Positions 1-10,129 of a DNA stretch of 64,000 bases are shown here, one piece after another; within the stretch, counting starts at the first letter, position 1; each line of letters opens with the position of its first letter. Origin of the DNA: CAZMSD01 sp964568855 (GTDB lineage: Bacteria > CAIWAD01); the NCBI GenBank assembly GCA_964568855.1, contig CAZMSD010000020.1:4578-68577 (forward strand). The letters are read 5' to 3'. Made by a program: the position numbers and the translations under genes. The notes under the pieces are model-generated. The model ran no database searches, was not told the origin of the DNA, and worked only from the letters and a program-made list of their open reading frames with translations.

Positions 1-815
1 ACTGGCTGACCAAGCTCTTCCGCAGGACTTCCCCGCGCCCGGACGCGGAAATCGGAAGACTTGAGCGCCACATCGGCTACCGCTTCAGGGATCCGAACCT
101 GCTCCAGCGCAGCCTGACCCATCGTTCATACATCGGACAACAGGACGGGCAGCGCAGGGACTCCAACGAGCGCCTGGAGTTCCTCGGCGACGCGGTGCTC
201 GAGCTCTGTGTATCACAATACCTCTACAAACGCTTTCCGAGGAAGAAGGAAGGCGAGCTCACAAAATTCAAATCGATCATCGTCTCCGGAAACTTCCTGG
301 TCAACCAGGCGCGGCAAATGGGCCTGGGCCGCTACCTGCTGCTCTCGGATTCGGAGGAGCGCACCGGCGGCCGGGACCGGCCCTCGATCCTCGAGGATGC
401 CTTCGAAAGCCTGATCGGCGCCATCTACCTGGACGGCGGCCTGGCAGCCAGCGAGCGTTTCGTGGATTCGCATGTGCTGAACGACCTGGACCTGCACCAG
501 GCCACCCGGGAGAACCGCAATTACAAGAGCTTGCTGCTCGAGCTGAGCCAGAGCCAGGGGCTGGGCATCCCGGTCTACCGGGTAGTGGAGGAGCTGGGAC
601 CGGACCACAGCAAGTTCTTCGTCATCGACGTGCAGCTCGGGAATGCCGTGCTGGGCCGGGGCACCGGTCCGAGCAAGAAGAAGGCGGAACAGGCTGCGGC
701 CGCCGAGGCGCTGCATGAGTTGCGCGTCCACGAAATCGCCCGTGAAGAGGGAGCACGAGAGTCCCCTTCGCCGCCGGATGATGAAACTGCTTCGGCGGAG
801 GAGGGAACGCGGTGA
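1..815 (+). CDS. rnc: Ribonuclease III, 5' end cut by window edge
   Basis: Endonuclease that cuts double-stranded RNA in rRNA processing and mRNA decay. The frame is open from base 3 to the TGA at 813-815 with no convincing start codon upstream, so the N-terminus lies outside the window. The RNase III signature NERLEFLGDAVLE is encoded at 165-203 and the second acidic site, EDAFESLIGAIYLDGG, at about 393-440. A double-stranded RNA-binding domain follows, ending in a lysine-rich GPSKKKAEQAA stretch. A charged tail of about 25 residues comes after it. The stop overlaps the next start (GTGA), suggesting translational coupling. Confidence 0.95.
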   Translation, partial: WLTKLFRRTSPRPDAEIGRLERHIGYRFRDPNLLQRSLTHRSYIGQQDGQRRDSNERLEFLGDAVLELCVSQYLYKRFPRKKEGELTKFKSIIVSGNFLVNQARQMGLGRYLLLSDSEERTGGRDRPSILEDAFESLIGAIYLDGGLAASERFVDSHVLNDLDLHQATRENRNYKSLLLELSQSQGLGIPVYRVVEELGPDHSKFFVIDVQLGNAVLGRGTGPSKKKAEQAAAAEALHELRVHEIAREEGARESPSPPDDETASAEEGTR

Positions 816-1432
816 GCGACGATCCCGATCCCGCGGATTCATACCTGGAACCAGCCGCCCCGGCCGAATACGAGGAGCGGATCCGCAGGTCCAGGTTCAT
901 CGCCCGGGTGCTGCCTCTCGATGATCGTGGAGAAGTCGAAGGCCTGCTGAACGAGCAGCGGAAAGTACACCGCAAGGCCTCCCACCTGTGTTACGCCTGG
1001 CGCTGCGGCCCGCCTGATTCGGGAAGCTTCCATTTCAGCGACGCCGGGGAGCCCGGGGGAACAGCCGGCCGGCCCATCTTCCAGGCCGTCGAGACCGCAG
1101 GACTCTGGAATCTGCTGCTGGTGGTGATTCGCTACTTCGGCGGCATCAAGCTGGGCGCGGGGGGCTTGAGCAGGGCTTACGGAGGCGTGGCCGCCCGCTG
1201 CCTGGAGGCCTGTCCCACGCGCCGGGTGGTGCCGCGCGAGGACCTGCGACTCGCCTTCGAGTATTCCCTGATGACGAGGGTTCGCCGGCTGCTGGCATCC
1301 GCGGGAGCCGAAGAGAAAAGTCTGGACTGCGCGGAGCGGATCCAGATGGAAGTCCTGGTGCCTCGATCGGCCCGCGCGGTTCTGCTGGCCCGGCTGGGAG
1401 AGCTCTTTCAGGGACGCGGGGAGATCGGCTGA
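812..1432 (+). CDS. YigZ/IMPACT family protein
   Basis: 206-residue member of the YigZ/IMPACT (UPF0029) family. The family signature is clear: HFSDAGEPGGTAGRPI at about residues 71-86, then VVIRYFGGIKLGAGGLSRAY, then a C-terminal ferredoxin-like half. IMPACT proteins in eukaryotes modulate Gcn2; the role of the bacterial members is poorly defined, so no reaction is assigned. The start is GTG at 812, inside the rnc stop codon. The stop overlaps the next start by one base (TGATG). It is probably co-transcribed with rnc and the CNNM gene. Confidence 0.9.
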   Translation: MSDDPDPADSYLEPAAPAEYEERIRRSRFIARVLPLDDRGEVEGLLNEQRKVHRKASHLCYAWRCGPPDSGSFHFSDAGEPGGTAGRPIFQAVETAGLWNLLLVVIRYFGGIKLGAGGLSRAYGGVAARCLEACPTRRVVPREDLRLAFEYSLMTRVRRLLASAGAEEKSLDCAERIQMEVLVPRSARAVLLARLGELFQGRGEIG

Positions 1433-2739
1433 TGCTGGAAGGACCTTTCGGCGTGCTGGTCGCCCTGGCGCTCAGCGCCTACTTCGCCGGCTCGGAGATC
1501 GCCTTCACCAGCCTGAATCCCGTGCTGATCCTGATCTGGCTCAAGGATCGACGACCGGGGGCCGCCTTGACCGATCGGTATCACAAGCGGCCCGACGATT
1601 TCCTGATCACCACCCTGGTGGGCAACAACCTGGCGAACATCGCCTGCACCTCCATCGCCACAGTCTGGCTGATCGGCAGGGGTTGGCCGGAATGGGTCAT
1701 CTTTTCCGCCGTCGCCGCGGGCATCCTGCTGGTGGGAGAAATCCTGCCCAAGGTTCTCTTTCGAGAGCTGGCTCACCGGCTGTTCCCGCTGCTGGCCCTG
1801 CCCGGACGATTCTTCCACCTGCTTTTTCTGCCGGCTGTGGCGCCGCTGTCCGCAGTGACCAGGGGACTGGCGCGCAGCTCCCGGTCCGAGGACGGCCTGC
1901 GCGGGCTGGGCGACCTGCGGGCGCATATCGGCTTCATTTTCGACAGCGCCGGCCGCAGCGGCGCGCTCGCGCTCGATAAAACCGAATTGCTGGGCAAGGC
2001 GCTCGGCCTGCGCGAGCTGAGCATCGGAGACTTGATGTCGCCGCGCATGGAACTGGTAGCCCTCTCGCTGAACCAGGATCCCGCTGACCTGGGACGGCTG
2101 GCAGTCAAGCACGGCTATTCCAAGTTTCCCGTGTACCGGGGCAGCCTGGATCACATCGTCGGCTACGTGACGGCGCGGGATCTCTTCCGGGGACCGGCCG
2201 ATTTCAAGGAGATCCTGCGACCCATCGCCCATCTCCCGGAGAGCTTGAGTGCGCGGGACCTGCTGGCCCGATTCGCCAGGCACCAGTGGAAACTCGCGGT
2301 GGTCCTGGACGAATACGGCGGGACGGCGGGCCTGGTGACCATCGAGGACCTGCTCGAGGCGCTGGTGGGGGACATCGAGGACGAGTACGACGTGACACGC
2401 ACGCCGCTGGTGCCCCTGGCTGACGGGCGCGTCTTCGCCGATGCGCGCGTCAAGGCGGATACGTTTTTTCAGGGCCTTGGATTCGCCCCCCCCGAAGGAG
2501 AGTGGGGCACTCTGGGGGGATGGTTGACCACCGAACTGGGACGGATTCCCGCCCAGGGGGAACGGATCGTGCTCGCCGGCCTGGTCTTCCGCATCGTATC
2601 CGCCAGCCGCAGCCGCTTGTCCAACGTGATCGTCGAGATTCCGGAGGCGGAGCGGGCGCCACGGCGGGACGACACCCGGCCGCGGAGCGCCGCGCGGGGT
2701 GATTCCGGCGAGTCCGCAACCGGCAGCTCCGAAACGTGA
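1432..2739 (+). CDS. CNNM/CorC family transporter with CBS domains
   Basis: 435-residue inner-membrane protein of the CNNM/HlyC-CorC family, implicated in magnesium (and cobalt) transport or efflux. The N-terminal CNNM domain (about residues 1-150) has several hydrophobic helices, with AYFAGSEIAFTSLNP near the start and GEILPKVLFRE after the third helix. A CBS pair follows (about 190-310; MSPRMELVAL and VVLDEYGGTAGLVTIEDLLE). A CorC-type FAD-like C-terminal domain (about 325-405) ends the conserved part. The ATG at 1432 shares one base with the previous stop. The ion transported cannot be read from sequence. Confidence 0.92.
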   Translation: MLEGPFGVLVALALSAYFAGSEIAFTSLNPVLILIWLKDRRPGAALTDRYHKRPDDFLITTLVGNNLANIACTSIATVWLIGRGWPEWVIFSAVAAGILLVGEILPKVLFRELAHRLFPLLALPGRFFHLLFLPAVAPLSAVTRGLARSSRSEDGLRGLGDLRAHIGFIFDSAGRSGALALDKTELLGKALGLRELSIGDLMSPRMELVALSLNQDPADLGRLAVKHGYSKFPVYRGSLDHIVGYVTARDLFRGPADFKEILRPIAHLPESLSARDLLARFARHQWKLAVVLDEYGGTAGLVTIEDLLEALVGDIEDEYDVTRTPLVPLADGRVFADARVKADTFFQGLGFAPPEGEWGTLGGWLTTELGRIPAQGERIVLAGLVFRIVSASRSRLSNVIVEIPEAERAPRRDDTRPRSAARGDSGESATGSSET

Positions 2740-2945
2740 TACATATCTGAATATCGCATCCGACGTGACACATCGGCAGGCGGTATAACACGCGGCAAGC
2801 GGCGGTGATGCCGGCACGCGGGCGGTCGCGACGTTCAGCGCCATTCGCCGCTCCACGCCGTCCGGGAGATCTTCCGGCAGCGCCAGCAGCGCAGCGAGCA
2901 ACACCGCGGCGCCAGCCGCGCGGGCCATCCAGATATGTCCCGCGT

Positions 2946-4229
2946 TCATTCCCCGCGGTTCCCGGGACCGGAGAGTTTTGTGTACAGCGTCTGACGCGTA
3001 ATGCGCAGGCTTTCGCAGGCGCGCGTCTTTACGCCTGCATGCAGCTGCAATACGTCGTTGATGTATCTCAACTCCACGCGCCGGACGAATTCCCTCAGCG
3101 GCAAAATCGATCCACCTTCCGTCGGTAGAACGGTCCTGGCCCCGCCCAGGCTCTCCGGCTTGATTCCCGGATCGACGACCTGCGACGCGAGCCCGCCCAG
3201 GGGCCGGCCGGAGTTGACCAGGATGATTTTCCAGCCCGACTCCGTCAGGTCGCTCAGTGCAACGGCGCCCGGCGATTTCAGGCAGCGCGCACCGTTCTCC
3301 AGATGCAGCACAAGTGTGTGCCGCTCGCCGCAGTCGGGGAGAGGACAGGGCCAGCAGACGGCCGGGAGCTCGATGAAGTCCGTTCCCGAGCCGCCCAGGA
3401 TGCCGGCGAAAAGGCCACGCATCAACGCCCAGGCGCCGGCGGGCAGCAGGAACTCGGAGATGCCGGGCTGCAGCGCGGCGTGCAGTAGTCCAAGCGGGCC
3501 ACCCGCCGGCATTGTCTCCAGCAGGCGCCTGAGATCCTGCCAGCGCCAGGCAGCGGACTGGCCGAGCTGGCCGGGATGGAATCGGATGCCCGCCCCGGCC
3601 GCCCGGCCGGCGGCCTGGGCCGCGTCGCCGACCCTGCCCAGCCTGTCGCGCTGGAGTTCGCGGTAGAGCCAGCGCGCCCGGTGATACGACCAGTTCTCCG
3701 GCTGCTGCCCGCGCAACAGAAGTTCCTGCTCGAGCGCCCGGCGCGCGCGGACGCCGGAGCGTCCGAAGGCGATGAATTTCAAGCGCAGGAATTCCGGAAC
3801 CAATGAACCCGTGTCACACCACCGGCGCTCGAAGGACCTGAGCCGCTGGCGCAGCAGGGCCATACGGCCCTCCGCCTCGAGCAGGCGCAGCCCCGGCAGA
3901 AGCTCCGTCAGCGCCGGATCCAGGCCGGAGGGCTGGACCTCCCCGGCCAGCCGGACCAGCTCGAGCGCCGCCCGAGGTGCGGGGGCCAGGCGCCCTTCCA
4001 GGCTGAGCAGCAGCCCGGCCCAGGCTCGACGGGATTCGGAGCTGCACAGCTCGCGGGAACGGATCAGGTCGATCAGCGCCAGCGCGCGGGCCCAGGGCGG
4101 CAGACCGGCGCATTGCGGGACTGCTGAACGGTGAACGGGAGTGCCGGGCGCAGAATCGGCCGGCGCAGCGTGAATGAGGACGCTCTCCGTTGCAGCGGAG
4201 CGTTGAAGCGGGTGGCGAGTATTCTTCAT
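2946..4229 (-). CDS. Unrecognised protein with C-terminal Fis-type helix-turn-helix
   Basis: 427-residue protein. The last ~45 residues (LREFVRRVELRYINDVLQLH, then KTRACESLRITRQTLYTKL) match the Fis-type helix-turn-helix found at the C-terminus of NtrC-family activators, so DNA binding is likely. No AAA+ ATPase or receiver domain precedes it. Residues 60-240 are leucine- and arginine-rich and probably helical. A Cys-rich patch (AVCWPCPLPDCGERH, near residue 305) might bind metal. The start ATG is preceded by GGGAG, which lies in the arm of a perfect hairpin (4234-4254). It is transcribed towards the CNNM gene and divergently from the M23/atp operon. I do not recognise the N-terminal family; a transcription regulator is the best guess. 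Confidence 0.7.
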   Translation of the reverse strand: MKNTRHPLQRSAATESVLIHAAPADSAPGTPVHRSAVPQCAGLPPWARALALIDLIRSRELCSSESRRAWAGLLLSLEGRLAPAPRAALELVRLAGEVQPSGLDPALTELLPGLRLLEAEGRMALLRQRLRSFERRWCDTGSLVPEFLRLKFIAFGRSGVRARRALEQELLLRGQQPENWSYHRARWLYRELQRDRLGRVGDAAQAAGRAAGAGIRFHPGQLGQSAAWRWQDLRRLLETMPAGGPLGLLHAALQPGISEFLLPAGAWALMRGLFAGILGGSGTDFIELPAVCWPCPLPDCGERHTLVLHLENGARCLKSPGAVALSDLTESGWKIILVNSGRPLGGLASQVVDPGIKPESLGGARTVLPTEGGSILPLREFVRRVELRYINDVLQLHAGVKTRACESLRITRQTLYTKLSGPGNRGE

Positions 4230-4233
4230 GTAT

Positions 4234-4254
4234 CTCCCGGCGGTCTGCCGGGAG
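4234..4254 (-). promoter_or_regulatory. Hairpin sequestering a ribosome-binding site
   Basis: On the minus strand this is CTCCCGGC, a 5-base loop, then GCCGGGAG: a perfect 8-bp stem. The 3' arm carries GGGAG, which sits 4 bases before the ATG of the Fis-type HTH gene, so the folded RNA would hide the Shine-Dalgarno sequence. The pairing is directly visible; a role in translational control is inference. Confidence 0.5.
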
Positions 4255-4350
4255 CGGGGGAAACGCGGAGTGAAGGATAAATAAGCGGTCGGAGAGCGGC
4301 AAGCTCCGCCCCGAGCTCCGGGCCTGGAAAATCTCGGACGTCGGGAGGAC

Positions 4351-4378
4351 TTGACAGCGCGGACCGATTGACTATCCT
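4351..4378 (+). promoter_or_regulatory. Predicted sigma70-type promoter of the M23-bactofilin-atp operon
   Basis: TTGACA (4351-4356) is a perfect -35 box. After a 16-base spacer comes TATCCT (4373-4378), matching four of six -10 positions including T1, A2 and T6. The GTG start of the M23 gene lies 50 bases downstream. Confidence 0.5.
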
Positions 4379-4427
4379 GCTAAGCTTTGGTTAATTAAAG
4401 GTTTCGGAATTCGCGAGTACAAGGTCG

Positions 4428-5123
4428 GTGCGTTACGGAAAACTGATTATCGGTCTGATCCTGCTGACCGCGGCCTGTCACTACCTGTGGCTGCTCTACC
4501 GGGGAGCCGAAAGGTGGCTGGTCTTTGAAGAGAACCTGCGCCTGAAATCGGAAGTGCTCCGGGTGCGCGCGCTGGATCGCGAACTTGCCGCGCTGCGTGA
4601 GTTGAACCGCGGGCTGCGGAACAGCCTGGGGGAACAGTTCAATCTGCCGGAGAAGGCCCAACCGGGCGTGACCGCTTTCCGGACCGGCGAGCATGATTTC
4701 CATCCCGGCGGGGCAAAGATTCCCAGTTCCAATCCCGTGGCGGGTGTACTCAGCCGGCGCTTCAGCCGCCGCGGCTGGCCCGAAGCCCTTGATCACCCGG
4801 GCATCGACCTGGCCTGCGCCCTGGGCGCGCCTGTCTACGCCGCCGCGAGCGGCACCGTGCTCTTCAGCGACTGGACCAGGGTCTGGGGAAATCTTGTTAT
4901 CCTGTATCACGGTGAGGGGATGTGCACCTGGTACGGACACCTGGAAGCGCCGCTGCCTGAACTGGGCCGCTACCTGGGCCGCGGCGAGCTGCTCGGACTG
5001 GCGGGTTCTTCAGGAACGGACGAGGGGGCGCACCTGCACTACGCGGTCCAGCGGGACGGACAACCGGTGGATCCCATGCGATACCTGCGATTCAATAGCG
5101 AAGAAGAGAGGCGCCAAGAATGA
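4428..5123 (+). CDS. Membrane-anchored M23 family metallopeptidase
   Basis: 231-residue peptidoglycan endopeptidase (LytM/M23). A single N-terminal membrane helix (about residues 5-22) is followed by a short coiled coil (about 35-70). The M23 domain occupies about 100-220. Zinc-binding motifs are intact: HPGID (H-x3-D) near residue 122, and HLHY near the C-terminus. It probably acts in the periplasm on the cell wall. The GTG start follows AAGGTC and lies downstream of a good promoter. The stop overlaps the bactofilin start by four bases (ATGA). M23 peptidases paired with bactofilins control cell shape in several bacteria, and this pair probably works the same way. Confidence 0.9.
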   Translation: MRYGKLIIGLILLTAACHYLWLLYRGAERWLVFEENLRLKSEVLRVRALDRELAALRELNRGLRNSLGEQFNLPEKAQPGVTAFRTGEHDFHPGGAKIPSSNPVAGVLSRRFSRRGWPEALDHPGIDLACALGAPVYAAASGTVLFSDWTRVWGNLVILYHGEGMCTWYGHLEAPLPELGRYLGRGELLGLAGSSGTDEGAHLHYAVQRDGQPVDPMRYLRFNSEEERRQE

Positions 5124-5560
5124 GCGAAAGCGCACCGAAGGAAACGGTTCTCTCCAACGGGGCCGTATTCGAGGGCAAAGTGAAATCCGGCGATCCGGTG
5201 CGGATCGACGGACAGTTGTCCGGGGAAGTCAGCTCCGATTCAACGATTCAGGTGGGCCAGTCCGGAACGGTTAACGGCAACCTGAACGCGAAGAACATCA
5301 TTACCGCCGGCAAGATCAAGGGCGGAATCACCGCCGAAGAAAAGGTCGAATTGAAAGGCACTTCGCGGCTGGACGGCGACCTGGTGACCGTGCGGTTGGT
5401 GATCGAGGACGGCGCCCAGTTCGAGGGGATGTGCAGCATGGGCAGCAAGCATACCCGGGACGCCGCCGCCGAGGCCCAGAAATCCAAGCCGCGGGAAGGC
5501 ACCGAGAATTCGAAGGATCGGGACATCTTCGCCCGGAAAGGCGACGGCCAGCGCAAATGA
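5120..5560 (+). CDS. Bactofilin (polymer-forming cytoskeletal protein)
   Basis: 146-residue bactofilin (DUF583). Bactofilins self-assemble into filaments through a right-handed beta-helix and scaffold cell-wall enzymes. The beta-helix spans about residues 10-115, with the regular hydrophobic/glycine periodicity of GDPVRIDGQLSGEV, GTVNGNLNAKNIITAGKIKG and GTSRLDGDLVTVRLVIEDGA. A disordered, charged tail follows. ATGA overlaps join it to the M23 gene upstream and to atpZ downstream. Confidence 0.93.
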   Translation: MSESAPKETVLSNGAVFEGKVKSGDPVRIDGQLSGEVSSDSTIQVGQSGTVNGNLNAKNIITAGKIKGGITAEEKVELKGTSRLDGDLVTVRLVIEDGAQFEGMCSMGSKHTRDAAAEAQKSKPREGTENSKDRDIFARKGDGQRK

Positions 5561-5847
5561 CGCGCACAAGCGGTGACGGGGAAGGCGACGAATCCCAGAG
5601 CGATGGTCCCCGCAGGCCAGGAGGGATTTACTACGGGGGAGCCGGTTTCTATGTGGACCTGGGCCTGCGCTTCGCCGTCTTCATCCTGTTGTCCACCTGG
5701 ATCGGCTACAAGCTGGACCACTGGCTGAACAGCCTGCCCTGGCTGACCATTGCCTGCAGCGCCGCCGGGTTCGCGGCGGCCTTCTACTGGTTGATGATGC
5801 GCATGAAGGAGATGCAGGAATCGCAGGAGGATGAGCGGGAAGAATGA
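5557..5847 (+). CDS. atpZ: AtpZ-like ATP synthase accessory membrane protein
   Basis: 96-residue protein with two membrane helices (about residues 35-52 and 62-83). The linker GYKLDHWLNSLPWLTI is typical of AtpZ (ATPase_gene1 family). AtpZ commonly precedes F-type ATP synthase operons; with AtpI it has been linked to c-ring assembly or Mg/Ca transport. The ATG lies in the bactofilin stop (ATGA), and its own stop overlaps the next start the same way. A longer in-frame opening begins upstream inside the bactofilin gene; I chose the ATG at 5557 because the conserved part begins soon after. Confidence 0.85.
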   Translation: MTRTSGDGEGDESQSDGPRRPGGIYYGGAGFYVDLGLRFAVFILLSTWIGYKLDHWLNSLPWLTIACSAAGFAAAFYWLMMRMKEMQESQEDEREE

Positions 5848-6212
5848 ATCCCCTGGTTTCCGGCTTGACTTTCGGCACCCTGCTGGCCGTGCTGGGTTTC
5901 TTCCTGCTCTGGCCCGTCCTGGGCAGAGAGCTGATGACCGTCTTCAAGCGCTTCGTTACGGTCTTCCTGCTCAAGCTGGGTCTTGCCGGACTGGTGCTGA
6001 TCCTGCTGGCCAAGCTGCAGGATTCCACGGTCGCCGGCCGCTTCGCCACGGGCATGCTGGCGGCCTATCTTCCTCTGCTCTTCGTTCAACTTTTCCTGTT
6101 CACAAACCGATTGAAGAAGCTGGAGCGCGAAGGCGTCATGAGACCGCCCGACGCGGGCGGGGGGGACGAACAGGCAGTGTCCGAAAAACGGGATGACAGG
6201 GAGCATGGCTAG
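5844..6212 (+). CDS. AtpI-like small membrane protein
   Basis: 122-residue hydrophobic protein with three or four membrane helices in residues 1-90 (for example SGLTFGTLLAVLGFFLLWPV and FLLKLGLAGLVLILLA) and a charged C-terminal tail. Sequence similarity to AtpI is weak by eye, but it lies between atpZ and atpB with four-base overlap upstream, exactly where atpI sits. It is probably an assembly factor for the c-ring. Its end overlaps the longest possible atpB reading by 20 bases. Confidence 0.65.
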   Translation: MNPLVSGLTFGTLLAVLGFFLLWPVLGRELMTVFKRFVTVFLLKLGLAGLVLILLAKLQDSTVAGRFATGMLAAYLPLLFVQLFLFTNRLKKLEREGVMRPPDAGGGDEQAVSEKRDDREHG

Positions 6213-7227
6213 GTATCCGTCGGACGGATCCAATCTGCGGGGAAGGGCCGGCCGGCGCGGGTCCCTGACCGCTTGGCTGTTCGCCGTCCTGTTGCTTCTG
6301 TGCGGCGTGTCACAGGCCGCCGGCGGCGCGGGGACGCACGGAACGGCGGCGGAAGAGCACGCCGAGCACACGGGCGGCGAGCTCGTGAGACACACCATCG
6401 AACACCACCTGACCGACAGCCGCGAGCTGGAGCTGCCGGGACTGCACATGGACCTGGAGCACTTCAGGATCCGGGCGCCGTTCCTGGACGGGCTGCACGC
6501 CGCCACCGCCGAAGGGAATCCCTTCATCGCCTGGATGGTGGACAGCCGCAGCGGCGAGGCCTACATCCCCGTGACCAAGCACATGGTCTTCATGTGGATC
6601 GCCTTCATCCTGCTGATTCTGTTCCTGCTGGCCGCCCGGCGCACGGCCGGCACCGAGCGGCCGCGGGGAATCGGCAATCTGGTGGAAACCTTTATCATCT
6701 TTATTCGCGACGAGGTGGTCCTGCCCAACACGGGGAAAGAGGGCCTGCACTACATGCCCTTTTTCCTCACGGTCTTCTTCTTCATCCTCTGCATGAACCT
6801 GATGGGCATGGTTCCATTCGGGGTCAGCTCTACCGGCAATTTATCGGTGACCGCGGGTCTGGCGATCAGCGCCTTTTTCCTGATCCAGTGGGCGGGTGTC
6901 CGGGCCCACGGCTTCACCGGACATTTCCGCAGCCTGCTGCCCCAAGGGGTGCCCCTGGCCATCGCCCCGATCCTGGTCCCCATTGAATTCCTGGGGATGT
7001 TCACCAAGCCCTTCGCACTCTGCGTTCGGCTCTTCGCGAACATGATGGCCGGGCACGCGGTGATCGCCGCCTTCCTGGGCCTGATCCTGGTCCCCGTGAT
7101 CGCCTTCGTCAGTGTTCCGGGTAGCGTGGCCATCAGTCTCCTGGAACTCTTCGTGGCCTTCCTGCAGGCCTACATCTTCACCATGCTGACGGCGATTTTC
7201 GTCGGTGCCTCCATTCACCAGCACTGA
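6193..7227 (+). CDS. atpB: F-type ATP synthase subunit a
   Basis: Membrane subunit a, which forms the proton half-channels beside the c-ring. 344 residues, longer than the ~270 of E. coli because of an N-terminal hydrophobic segment (about residues 24-43) and a His/Glu-rich stretch before the conserved core. The essential arginine is in FALCVRLFANMMAGH (about residue 280). The C-terminus has the usual FLQAYIFTMLTAIFVG. Start choice is uncertain: ATG 6193 overlaps the upstream gene, and ATG 6205 follows AGGGAG very closely. Confidence 0.95.
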   Translation: MTGSMARYPSDGSNLRGRAGRRGSLTAWLFAVLLLLCGVSQAAGGAGTHGTAAEEHAEHTGGELVRHTIEHHLTDSRELELPGLHMDLEHFRIRAPFLDGLHAATAEGNPFIAWMVDSRSGEAYIPVTKHMVFMWIAFILLILFLLAARRTAGTERPRGIGNLVETFIIFIRDEVVLPNTGKEGLHYMPFFLTVFFFILCMNLMGMVPFGVSSTGNLSVTAGLAISAFFLIQWAGVRAHGFTGHFRSLLPQGVPLAIAPILVPIEFLGMFTKPFALCVRLFANMMAGHAVIAAFLGLILVPVIAFVSVPGSVAISLLELFVAFLQAYIFTMLTAIFVGASIHQH

Positions 7228-7279
7228 GGGCGGGTGTGAACCGGATGCATTATTCGAATACCAAACAAGGGAGCACAGA

Positions 7280-7501
7280 ATGGAAACCATCGGATTGATC
7301 GGAGCGGGACTCGGCGCCGGCCTGGTGACGCTGGGCGCGGGCCTGGGAATCGGCCGCATCGGCGGCAGCGCCATGGAGGGTATTTCCCGCCAGCCGGAAG
7401 CTACGGCGAAGATCCAGACGGCCATGATCATTTCCGCCGCCCTGATCGAAGGTGTGGCCTTCTTCTCGGCCGTGGTCTGCCTGCTGGTCGTGCTCAAGTA
7501 G
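7280..7501 (+). CDS. atpE: F-type ATP synthase subunit c
   Basis: 73-residue hairpin protein of the proton-driven rotor ring. Two membrane helices flank the polar loop ISRQPEA. The ion-binding carboxylate is the Glu in SAALIEGVAFF. Residues that bind sodium in Na+-type c subunits (a Gln in helix 1, a Ser after the Glu) are Ile and Gly here, so proton coupling is inferred. AAGGGAG lies 6 bases before the ATG. A gap of about 50 bases separates it from atpB. Confidence 0.97.
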   Translation: METIGLIGAGLGAGLVTLGAGLGIGRIGGSAMEGISRQPEATAKIQTAMIISAALIEGVAFFSAVVCLLVVLK

Positions 7502-7546
7502 TCCCGACCGTCCGCTGGGCGGGAAGACCAGACAACGAGGCCGAAG

Positions 7547-8050
7547 ATGAGTCTGAACGAGATTTTTACCCTGGATCCCGGTTCCATGCTGTGGACCTTG
7601 CTCAGTTTCCTGCTGCTGCTGCTGATTCTGGGCAAAGTGGCCTGGAAACCGATCCTGACGGCTCTGCACAGGCGGGAGGAAGGGATCCGCGAGAACATCG
7701 CCTCGGCGCAGCGCGACCGCGAGGAGGCGGCGAAGTCGAAGACGGCCCACGAGGAATCCCTTGAGCACGCCCGGCAGGAAGCTCAGACCATCGTCGGGGA
7801 CAGCCGCGAGCATGCCCGGCAGTACGAGTCCGAGCAGATGGAGCTCGCCCAGGAGGAAGTCCGCCGAATGAAGGAACGGGCCGGCGACGAGATCGAGCTC
7901 CAGTCCCGGAAGGCCATGCAGGGTCTGCAGGCCGAGCTGGTGGACATCACGCTTCAGGCCGCCGAACAGGTCATCCGCCGCAGACTCAGCCTCGAGGACC
8001 ACGAGGCGATCATTCGCGAATCGCTGAAGACCTCGGGCGGGAACTCATGA
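7547..8050 (+). CDS. atpF: F-type ATP synthase subunit b
   Basis: 167-residue peripheral-stalk subunit. One N-terminal membrane helix (about residues 13-30, SMLWTLLSFLLLLLILGKV) is followed by a long charged helix that forms the dimeric stator stalk (about 40-140). The start is preceded by CGAGG. The stop overlaps atpH (ATGA). Only one b-type gene is present. Confidence 0.95.
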   Translation: MSLNEIFTLDPGSMLWTLLSFLLLLLILGKVAWKPILTALHRREEGIRENIASAQRDREEAAKSKTAHEESLEHARQEAQTIVGDSREHARQYESEQMELAQEEVRRMKERAGDEIELQSRKAMQGLQAELVDITLQAAEQVIRRRLSLEDHEAIIRESLKTSGGNS

Positions 8051-8577
8051 GCCGCAATCCGGTCAGCCGCGTCTACAGTCGCGCCCTGCTCGAGGCGGCG
8101 GCTGAGGCGGACCTGCGCGACCAGGTCTTCGGCGAGATGGAGAGCCTGGGCCAGGCGCTGGACAGCGATCTGCCCAGCTTCCTGCTTTCCCCGAAGGTCT
8201 CGCTGGGGGATCGCCACGCCGTGGTGGACCGGATCTTCGAGGGCTGCAGCCCGCTGTTCCTTTCCTTTCTGCGCCTGGTGATCCGCAAGGGCCGGGCCTC
8301 GGCGCTGCCCGACATGGTCCGGGATTTCCGCGCCTACGCGGACCTGCTGGCCGGCCGCGCCGCGGGAACGCTGAGCACCGCGGTACCCGTCTCGGGGAGC
8401 CTGGTGGGCGAAATCCGTGATACAATATCCGCAGCGCTCGAAAAGCAGGTCCAGCTGGAGCCCAGAGAAGACCCGGCCCTGCTGGGCGGCTTCGTGGCGC
8501 GAATCGGCGACCGCTTCCTCGACGCCTCGCTGAAGACGAGGCTGGAAGCGATCCGGCAGAAGATGAAATCCGCATAG
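8047..8577 (+). CDS. atpH: F-type ATP synthase subunit delta
   Basis: 176-residue OSCP/delta subunit, joining the b stalk to the top of the alpha3-beta3 head. The N-terminus (NPVSRVYSRALLEAAAE) and the C-terminal LLGGFVARIGDRFLDASLKTRL segment are typical. It overlaps atpF by four bases and ends 8 bases before atpA. Confidence 0.94.
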   Translation: MSRNPVSRVYSRALLEAAAEADLRDQVFGEMESLGQALDSDLPSFLLSPKVSLGDRHAVVDRIFEGCSPLFLSFLRLVIRKGRASALPDMVRDFRAYADLLAGRAAGTLSTAVPVSGSLVGEIRDTISAALEKQVQLEPREDPALLGGFVARIGDRFLDASLKTRLEAIRQKMKSA

Positions 8578-8585
8578 GAGTTCCG

Positions 8586-10127
<1,542 letters not shown>

Positions 10128-10129
10128 GC

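Noticed and set aside
1408..2949. 513-codon minus-strand frame opposite the CNNM gene
   Set aside because: It mirrors a well-conserved gene and lacks any recognisable motif; long antisense frames are common in GC-rich DNA.
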